A DNA stretch of 64,000 nt from Nocardia nova NBRC 15556 (GTDB taxonomy: Bacteria > Actinomycetota > Actinomycetes > Mycobacteriales > Mycobacteriaceae): assembly GCF_001613005.1 (NCBI RefSeq), contig NZ_BDBN01000023.1, positions 62,001 to 126,000 of the forward strand, in the 5' to 3' direction. Shown piece by piece: positions 58,143 through 64,000 of this stretch. The notes under the pieces are model-generated. The model did not search any database. It was not told where the DNA came from and saw only the letters and a list, made by a program, of their open reading frames with translations. The position numbers were made by a program, and so were the translations under genes. The stretch's first letter is position 1; each line of letters opens with the position of its first letter.

Positions 58143-59341
58143 AGGTTCACCGTTTCCGTCGTGGCCAGGGGCAGCCGGGCCGTGACCGCGAATCCTCCGT
58201 GCGGAAGCGGGCCCGCGTCCAGATCACCTCCCAGGAGCCGGCATCGCTCACGCATACCGAGGATGCCGCGCCCGGCGGTACGCGCTGGACCTGCGAAAGA
58301 TGCGGCGGGTGACTGCCGCCCGTCGTCGGTGACCCTGATGTCGACCGTGTCGGCACCGTAGTTCACCTCGACCGAGACTCGCGTCGCGCCGGCATGGCGA
58401 ATCACATTGGTGATCGATTCCTGCAGTATCCGGTATATCGCGGTGCCGACCGCGCCGGGTATCTCGGGAGGCGGTGCGGGCGTGCCGAATTCGACCTCGA
58501 GCCCGGCGTCGCGGGCCGCGGCGGCGAGTTCCCGGATCTGCCCGAGACCCGGATGCGGGGCGCGGTCGTCGAGAACTCCGAGGACCGCCCGCATTTCCGA
58601 CAACGCCCGAGAGCTGGTCCGCTCGATGATCTTCAGGGTCTCACGCGCTTGTTCGGGCCGTTTGTCCAGCACGTGCGCGGTGACACCGGACTGGACGTTG
58701 ATGACGGCCATGGCGTGCGCGACCGTATCGTGCACTTCGCGGGCGATGCGGAGACGTTCCGCGTCGACCCGGGCGCGGGCCTCCTCCTCGCGAGTTCGTT
58801 CCGCCAGCTCGGCGCGCTCCAACGCCTGTGCCGCAATGACTTTCCGCGAGCGGACACTCTCGCCGAGCGCGGCGCTCATCACCGCGGCGCCTACCCGGAA
58901 ATAGACCCAGCCGATCGCGGCCGGCGGTTGGACGTCCGATGCGGCGGGAAGCCAGATCGCGGTCAGGACGGCGATCCCCACTCCGGCCACCACCAGCGAG
59001 CGCCGCCCGTCACCGTGTGCGGTGAGGGTGTAGAGCGCTACGAACAGTGCCAGCCATCCGGGTCCGTCCGGGAAGTCGAGGGCGTAGTAGATCGCACTGG
59101 TGAGCGCGGTGACGGCGAATACCGCGACCGGATATCGGCGCCGCAGGACCAGGACGGTGCCCGCGATGATCAAGAGGAGGTAGCCGAGGTATCCAAAGTC
59201 CGAGAGCGGGCGCAGCACCTCCTCGGGCCGGCCGCTGTTGCGGACGACGGTGCCCTGGACCTGCATCACGGTGATGAATACCGCCAACAGCAGATCCTGA
59301 GACCAGCCCGGCAGGCGCAGCGGTGTGACGCGGTCCGGCAT
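58139..59341 (-). CDS. HisKA_3 sensor histidine kinase
   Basis: 400 residues. About five N-terminal membrane helices without a sizeable extracellular domain, then a short coiled coil and the dimerisation motif REVHDTVAHAMAVI (phospho-His204). The ATPase domain has LQESITNVIRHAGA (N box) and GRGILGMRERC (G box). Intramembrane-sensing type. Partner is the LuxR regulator directly downstream. Confidence 0.95.
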   Translation of the reverse strand: MPDRVTPLRLPGWSQDLLLAVFITVMQVQGTVVRNSGRPEEVLRPLSDFGYLGYLLLIIAGTVLVLRRRYPVAVFAVTALTSAIYYALDFPDGPGWLALFVALYTLTAHGDGRRSLVVAGVGIAVLTAIWLPAASDVQPPAAIGWVYFRVGAAVMSAALGESVRSRKVIAAQALERAELAERTREEEARARVDAERLRIAREVHDTVAHAMAVINVQSGVTAHVLDKRPEQARETLKIIERTSSRALSEMRAVLGVLDDRAPHPGLGQIRELAAAARDAGLEVEFGTPAPPPEIPGAVGTAIYRILQESITNVIRHAGATRVSVEVNYGADTVDIRVTDDGRQSPAASFAGPARTAGRGILGMRERCRLLGGDLDAGPLPHGGFAVTARLPLATTETVNL

Positions 59342-59563
59342 GTGGCGATCATAGGAGCCCGAGGCGGCCTGGGACGTCGTGCCGAGCGCGCGACTTCGTA
59401 CGTCGCGGTGCGCGGTCGGCTACGCCGAACGGCGTATTCGTCGTCGATCCCGGGCCGATGTCCGCGAGCGGGTCGCGGCGCGACGATCGTCGCGTCCGCA
59501 GCCGATTCCGAGTCCGTGCGACCCGCACGGCAGCCGGCTGCCGCTCGACCGAAAGGATTCGCG

Positions 59564-59932
59564 ATGCCCGCACTCGATGTGTTCGCCGCGCTCTCGACCA
59601 CCCGCCTCTGCGTCGTGGCCGCCGGGTACGAGGTCGGCGTCGGCCGGACCATTCCCACCATCGCGGCCATCCTGGGCTTGATCAGCGTGATCGCCGGTGG
59701 GTCGGCGGTCTCGGCCCGTGGCCACCGCGTCGGCACCCGCCGGTCCCGGGCCGTCACGGCGCTGGCGCTGGGAGCGGTCGCCGCGGTCGTCGGCGCCATC
59801 CACGGGGCCGATGCCGCCGGTGGTTTCGGTACCGGCAACGGGCTGGCCGGCGCGATCGCCGCGGTGGTGCTCGGGCTGGGTGGCGTGGTTCTGGGTAGCC
59901 TCTCGCTGGTGCGTGCTCGCCGCCTCGGATAA
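59564..59932 (+). CDS. Small three-helix membrane protein (DUF6223-like)
   Basis: 122 residues from ATG 59564 (GAAAGGA upstream). Three hydrophobic segments: TIPTIAAILGLISVIAGGSAV, then AVTALALGAVAAVVGAIHGADA, then GLAGAIAAVVLGLGGVVLGSLSL. Gly-rich loop GGFGTGNGL between helices 2 and 3. Matches the DUF6223 pattern as I remember it. Divergent from the kinase gene. Function unknown. Confidence 0.7.
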   Translation: MPALDVFAALSTTRLCVVAAGYEVGVGRTIPTIAAILGLISVIAGGSAVSARGHRVGTRRSRAVTALALGAVAAVVGAIHGADAAGGFGTGNGLAGAIAAVVLGLGGVVLGSLSLVRARRLG

Positions 59933-60017
59933 CACGGCGCCGTCGGCGACCCCGAGATCGGGAATCCGGGTATTTCCCGATGGTCGGTTGTCGGGGTGAC
60001 GTGCCAGTATCGAAGGC

Positions 60018-61523
60018 ATGTACCCCTCCATGCCCGCATTCGACGCGCGTTCGGGGTTCGACGGTCGCGGGGGGTTCGAACCTCGCGCCGGTGTGGACGG
60101 TCTCGGGCCGGACGGCCGGGGCGCCGATCCGGTGCTCGAACAGCCGCGGTTGCTGCGGCGATCCGGTGGCCGGGTCGTCGGCGGGGTCGCGGGCGGTATC
60201 GCCGACCATCTGGGTGTCGACGTCTTCAAGGTGCGGATGGCGTTCGTCCTGCTGTCGGCCTTGATGGGGGCGGGGATCGTGGCCTACGGGCTGCTGTGGA
60301 TCTTCACGTCCTCGGGTGCGGACGGGCCGCCGCCCACGGCGTCCGAGCGGCGGCAGGCCGTCGGGCTGGTGCTGCTCGGGCTGGCGCTGTCGGTCTCGAT
60401 GGCGTGGCTGTTCAACGGGACCGCGGCGCGGGTGGTCGCGCCGATCATCGTGGTCGCCGTCGGTGCGGCGCTGGTGTGGCGCGAATTCGATGCCGAGGGG
60501 CCACGTTCCATTCTCGGCCTGCCCGCCCGGCCGACCGTGCTCACCTGGACGCGCATTCTGGCCGGGGCGACGCTGATCGTGGTCGGGCTGGGCGTGGTGG
60601 TGCTGGCCCGCATCAACCTGAGTTCGCTGGGTTCGGCACTGATCGCGGTCGCGGTCACGCTGATCGGCGTCGGACTGCTGACGGTGCCGCTGTGGTTGCG
60701 CATGATGCGCGCCCTCAATGCCGAACGCTCGGCCCGCATCCGCAACGAGGAACGCGAGGAGATCGCCTCACATCTGCACGATTCGGTGCTGCAGACCCTG
60801 GCGCTGATCCAGCGGCAGGCCGACGATCCGCAGGAGGTCGCCCGGCTGGCCCGCAGCCAGGAGCGGGAGCTGCGGAAATGGTTGTTCGAGGATTCCATGC
60901 CCGCGCAGTCGAGCCTGGCCGCCGCACTGCGCACGATCGCCGGTGAGGTGGAGGACCAGTACGGGGTGCAGGTGACTCCGGTGACCGTCGGCGACGTCTC
61001 GATGGATGTCGGCGATACCGGATTCGGCCTGCCGAAGGAACATTTCACCGCCCTGCTCGGCGCCACCCGGGAGGCGCTGGTCAACGCCGCCAAACATGCC
61101 GGTGTGCCGACCATCGACGTCTTCGCCGAGGTGGAACCGCATCAGGTCAGCATCTTCGTGCGCGATCGCGGCACCGGGTTCGATCCCGCCTCGGTACCGG
61201 CGGACCGGCAGGGCCTGGCGAAATCCATTCACGCCCGGATCGAACGCCGCGGCGGCACCGTCGAGGTTCAGACCGCACCCGGCCGCGGCACCGAGGTGCG
61301 AATCATGATGCCTCGCAAGGATTCCGAGGGCCAAGAGGAATTCGCCGCAGCCGGCGTCGACCGTGCAGAGTCCGGGGATGCCGAGTCCGCGAGTGCGGAG
61401 GGACACCGCTCCGGCACGGCGGCCGAGGCCGCCGACGCGAGCCGCGCCGGTGATTCGCACAGCGCCGCGACGACCGAACCGCGAGGGGAAACCGCGGATA
61501 CCGGCCCGGGCAGGTCGCGGTAG
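60018..61523 (+). CDS. PspC-domain histidine kinase
   Basis: 501 residues from ATG 60018. A PspC domain (~residues 45-97: GGRVVGGVAGGIADHLGVD, VAYGLLWIF) is fused to about five membrane helices and a HisKA_3-type kinase with EIASHLHDSVLQTLALIQ (phospho-His254). Its ATPase domain has ATREALVNAAKHAG and DRGTGFDPASVP. An acidic Ala/Glu/Ser tail of ~80 residues follows. The PspC part probably senses membrane stress. Partner regulator lies 161 bases downstream. This fusion is known in actinobacteria (PspC-HK/MacS-like). Confidence 0.92.
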   Translation: MYPSMPAFDARSGFDGRGGFEPRAGVDGLGPDGRGADPVLEQPRLLRRSGGRVVGGVAGGIADHLGVDVFKVRMAFVLLSALMGAGIVAYGLLWIFTSSGADGPPPTASERRQAVGLVLLGLALSVSMAWLFNGTAARVVAPIIVVAVGAALVWREFDAEGPRSILGLPARPTVLTWTRILAGATLIVVGLGVVVLARINLSSLGSALIAVAVTLIGVGLLTVPLWLRMMRALNAERSARIRNEEREEIASHLHDSVLQTLALIQRQADDPQEVARLARSQERELRKWLFEDSMPAQSSLAAALRTIAGEVEDQYGVQVTPVTVGDVSMDVGDTGFGLPKEHFTALLGATREALVNAAKHAGVPTIDVFAEVEPHQVSIFVRDRGTGFDPASVPADRQGLAKSIHARIERRGGTVEVQTAPGRGTEVRIMMPRKDSEGQEEFAAAGVDRAESGDAESASAEGHRSGTAAEAADASRAGDSHSAATTEPRGETADTGPGRSR

Positions 61524-61684
61524 CGGGCGGAGCGTGCGGAGATGGGGGAGGCGGGCACATCGGCAGCGGTACCGGCCCTGCCCACCGCGATGCGGTTTCC
61601 GGCACCCCGGCCACCGATGTGGTACCGATGAGGAGTTCGGCGCTGCCGCGCCCGGCAGCGGGCCGGCTCGAGGTGAGGAGAACT

Positions 61685-62353
61685 GTGACGATCCGGGTCT
61701 TTCTGGTCGACGACCACGCCGTGTTCCGGTCCGGGGTGCGGGCGGAGTTGAGCCGCGAAGCCGATATGGATGTCGTCGGGGAAGCGGGCACCGTGGCCGA
61801 GGCCGTGGCCGGAATCGACGCCGCGCGACCCGATGTGGTGTTGCTGGATGTGCATATGCCCGACGGCGGCGGTGTCGCGGTCCTGCAGGGCATCGACGAT
61901 CGTCCGAACGGTTCGGCGTCGGGTAACGGCCCGGTATGCCTGGCGCTGAGCGTCTCCGATGCCGCCGAGGATGTGATCGCGGTGATTCGCGCGGGCGCGC
62001 GCGGTTACGTCACCAAGACCATCTCCGGTTCCGAACTGGCCGAAGGCATTCGGCGCGTCGCGGGCGGCGACGCGGTGTTCAGTCCGCGGCTGGCCGGTTT
62101 CGTGCTGGACTCGTTCACCGGGCGCTCACCGGCCCCCGAACCCCCGCTGGATCCGGAACTGGATTCGCTGACCCCGCGCGAACTGGAGGTGCTGCGCCTG
62201 CTGGCGCGCGGCTACACCTATCGCGAAATCGCCGAAACCCTGTTCATCTCGGTGAAAACCGTGGAAACCCACGCCTCCAACGTGCTGCGAAAAACCCAGC
62301 AGTCCAACCGCAATGCGCTGACTCGCTGGGCGCATCGCCGGCGCATCGACTGA
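61685..62353 (+). CDS. LuxR-type (NarL) response regulator, partner of PspC kinase
   Basis: 222 residues from GTG 61685, GAGGAG upstream. Receiver: VFLVDDHAVFRSG, phospho-acceptor Asp55 (VVLLDVHMP), Lys in GYVTKTISG. LuxR domain: LTPRELEVLRLLARGYTYREIAETLFISVKTVETHASNVL. Same strand and close to the PspC kinase, so a cognate pair. Converges with the Ser/Thr kinase gene. Confidence 0.95.
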   Translation: MTIRVFLVDDHAVFRSGVRAELSREADMDVVGEAGTVAEAVAGIDAARPDVVLLDVHMPDGGGVAVLQGIDDRPNGSASGNGPVCLALSVSDAAEDVIAVIRAGARGYVTKTISGSELAEGIRRVAGGDAVFSPRLAGFVLDSFTGRSPAPEPPLDPELDSLTPRELEVLRLLARGYTYREIAETLFISVKTVETHASNVLRKTQQSNRNALTRWAHRRRID

Positions 62354-62360
62354 GTCGCGC

Positions 62361-63506
62361 CTACATCGCGGCGACGAGGATCACGATCAGGATGAGCAGT
62401 CCGATCAGCAGGCCCACCGCGATCGCGAGCGGCGCCGCATTGGGCCCGAACTTCGTGAAGTCGATGTCGACGAGCTTCGATTTCCCCAATTTCGGTTGCT
62501 GCGCAACGGCACCGGCCGCGGCGACCCGCGGCGGGCGGGGCAGCGGCGCGGAATGCGGACTGCGCAGTCCGGCGGCCGAATTGCGGGCCGCCCAGGCCGG
62601 AATGGTGCCGTCCTCGGTGCGGATCGGAGCGCCGAGAATATAAGGCCCGGTGCCGGGACCGAAGGCGGCGGTGAGGATTTCCTCGCGGGCCTCGGCCATG
62701 GTGGGGCGACGCTGCGGCGCCGGTTCCATCATGTGCAGCAGCACCTGGGTGAGCGGCCCGCTGCGGGTGGGCGGAATGATCTGTGCCATCGCCGCGCGCG
62801 TGACTATGACGTCGTTGTCGTCGTCGAATCCGTACGGCGGATGTCCCTCGATCGCGGTGTAGAGCGTCGCGCCGAGGGAGAATACGTCGCTGGCCGGGCC
62901 CGGCTGAGCACCGCGCGCCACCTCCGGCGGCAGATAGGACGGGGTGCCGGTGATCACGTCTTCCGGTTCGTCGAAAGCCTCACCCGCACTGGAGATACCG
63001 AAGTCGCTGAGTTTGGCCATCCCCACCTCGGAGCCTCGATCGGCGACGAGGATGTTGCCCGGTTTGATGTCGCGATGCACGATTCCGGCGGCATGGGCGG
63101 TGGCCAGGGCGTCGGCCACCTGCGCGCCGATCTGCGCGACCTCGATGGGGGAGAGGGTGTCGGCCAGCGCGAGTGCCTTGGCGACGCTGCGCGAGGGCAG
63201 ATACTCCATCACCAGCCACGGTTCGCCCGCCTCGAGCACCACGTCGTAGACGGCGATCGCGTGTTCGTGCGAGAGCTTGGCCGCGACCCGGCCCTCGTGC
63301 ACGATCCGGTTGCGCACCTCGGTCGCCTCGGCCTCGCTGAGCCCGGCGGTGGTGAGCACCTGTTTGATGGCGACCTCGCGGTTGAGCAGCCGATCGGTGG
63401 CGAGCCATACCGCACCCATACCGCCGCCTCCGAGTTTGGACTGCAGGCGGTAACGGCCGGCGACGAGATAGTCGGGGCCGACGATGGGGCGGGCGCGTTC
63501 GGTCAC
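62361..63506 (-). CDS. Ser/Thr protein kinase, membrane-anchored
   Basis: 381 residues from GTG 63506. Complete Hanks-type kinase: glycine loop LGGGGMGAVW, Lys48, catalytic HRDIKPGN (Asp146), DFG (Asp168) and APE-equivalent PPEV. A Pro-rich linker precedes a single helix at the very C-terminus (PLAIAVGLLIGLLILIVILV), with no exported sensor domain after it. Substrates unknown. No paired phosphatase in the window. Confidence 0.95.
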   Translation of the reverse strand: MTERARPIVGPDYLVAGRYRLQSKLGGGGMGAVWLATDRLLNREVAIKQVLTTAGLSEAEATEVRNRIVHEGRVAAKLSHEHAIAVYDVVLEAGEPWLVMEYLPSRSVAKALALADTLSPIEVAQIGAQVADALATAHAAGIVHRDIKPGNILVADRGSEVGMAKLSDFGISSAGEAFDEPEDVITGTPSYLPPEVARGAQPGPASDVFSLGATLYTAIEGHPPYGFDDDNDVIVTRAAMAQIIPPTRSGPLTQVLLHMMEPAPQRRPTMAEAREEILTAAFGPGTGPYILGAPIRTEDGTIPAWAARNSAAGLRSPHSAPLPRPPRVAAAGAVAQQPKLGKSKLVDIDFTKFGPNAAPLAIAVGLLIGLLILIVILVAAM

Positions 63507-63913
63507 GGCGCGAGGATAGCCGAAAACCAGGGCGACCGGCCTGCTTCGGACCGGGGTTGGCGGCGGTCACAACCCGGCGGGCGGCCCGCCGGACGGCCCC
63601 GATGAGTGGTGGGGACAACAGCCGCGACGGGTGACGGAACAGTCGCAGTGGGACTGATGTGACACCTGGGCCGGTGTGGCTTGACGGAGACCGGTCGGAA
63701 GGTTCTACTGATCACCGGATCGAACGTATATTCGATTACGATCGATAGCTGAATCGGTGCTGAATCCACTCGGCGGTGCTTCCGACGTTGTCGGGGGATG
63801 CGAGCCCCGGCGCAGGTGGGTGAGGCGGAGGAGGTGCGGTATGTAGTCGATGCCGCGGTGCGGTGCATCGAGTGCGGTGGAGTCCGTTCGGTGAGAGATA
63901 GGTGGTCGGCGAG
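63507..63913. other. Divergent intergenic region with LexA-like box
   Basis: 407 bases between the kinase gene and the truncated gene at the right edge. Apart from the LexA-like box at 63720-63735, a minus-strand open frame here has no family features. Nothing else recognised. Confidence 0.5.
63720..63735. promoter_or_regulatory. LexA (SOS) box-like palindrome
   Basis: TCGAAC-GTAT-ATTCGA matches the actinobacterial LexA box TCGAAC-N4-GTTCGA at 11 of 12 arm positions. It lies ~180 bases upstream of the gene that begins at 63914, in an A/T-rich patch that could be its promoter. Confidence 0.65.
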
Positions 63914-64000
63914 ATGGGTTCGGCTGGTGACGCGCGGGCCGTGCAGCTGGCGGAGCTGCGGCGGCGGATGGCCGCGGTTCCGGCCCGTGGGGTCGAGGTC
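63914..64000 (+). CDS. 5' fragment of a gene, possibly ImuA'-like (3' truncated by window)
   Basis: 29 codons from ATG 63914 run open to the window end; the upstream frame is closed by TAG at 63899. The product starts MGSAGDARAVQLAELRRRMA, a helical Arg-rich N-terminus. With the LexA-like box upstream this suggests the first gene of the imuA'-imuB-dnaE2 mutasome, whose ImuA' has such an N-terminus. Identity rests on a short fragment and context only. Confidence 0.4.
   Translation, partial: MGSAGDARAVQLAELRRRMAAVPARGVEV

Overview
The window is high-GC actinobacterial DNA. By inference it comes from Nocardia or a close relative in the Mycobacteriales. The evidence is the WhiB-family regulator, two ECF sigma/anti-sigma pairs, type VII secretion (T7SS/ESX) substrates of WXG100 type, a groES-groEL1 operon with a His-rich GroEL tail, and a gene order (rplM-rpsI-glmM ... 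glmS ... nnr ... alr-tsaE-tsaB-rimI-tsaD ... groES-groEL ... whiB3 ... sigD-rsdA ... guaB-guaB3-guaA) that follows the M. tuberculosis Rv34xx region. No tRNA, rRNA, insertion sequence or CRISPR array was seen.

Layout. 1-3.0 kb: the 3' end of an ABC-2 exporter and an Hsp70/actin-fold, Pro-rich protein. 3.0-5.5 kb: rplM-rpsI and glmM, separated by a strong hairpin. 5.8-8.6 kb: a first T7SS-associated operon of three overlapping genes. 8.6-11.6 kb: a membrane protein, an ABC-F ATPase, a small PspC protein and a small acidic DxDxDG protein preceded by two perfect DnaA boxes. 11.7-14.1 kb: a second T7SS-type module on the plus strand. 14.2-25.7 kb: a convergent minus-strand operon of nine genes built around a 2,348-residue polymorphic toxin. 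25.8-28.6 kb: a Ser-less alpha/beta hydrolase and glmS. 28.6-33.5 kb: MFS/MarR pair, cupredoxin lipoprotein, nnr, SDR. 33.6-38.9 kb: alr and the tsa (t6A) genes. 38.9-43.6 kb: actin-fold membrane protein and the CIRCE-controlled groES-groEL. 43.6-49.2 kb: sigK-type and sigD-type sigma factors with anti-sigma factors, and whiB3. 49.5-55.2 kb: guanine nucleotide genes. 55.2-62.4 kb: envelope-stress cluster with two PspC-domain proteins and two two-component systems. 62.4-64 kb: a Ser/Thr kinase and the start of a gene preceded by a LexA-like box.

The most notable system is the 14.2-25.7 kb operon. It encodes a YbaB-like protein, a WXG100 protein, a giant CpnT-like T7SS effector, a T7SS-associated SseB-like protein, and then five small genes that look like immunity or accessory factors. 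Those five include two pairs of paralogues, and one pair carries an internal duplication. From its residues the effector contains three distinct ADP-ribosyltransferase domains: one with QxE, one with ExE, and a C-terminal cholera/pertussis-toxin-like one. A clan-CD-like cysteine peptidase domain lies between the second and third. The island sits between glmM and glmS, two genes that otherwise form a conserved housekeeping neighbourhood.

Domain names are assigned by reading motifs, not by database search. Start sites were chosen from ribosome binding sites where visible.
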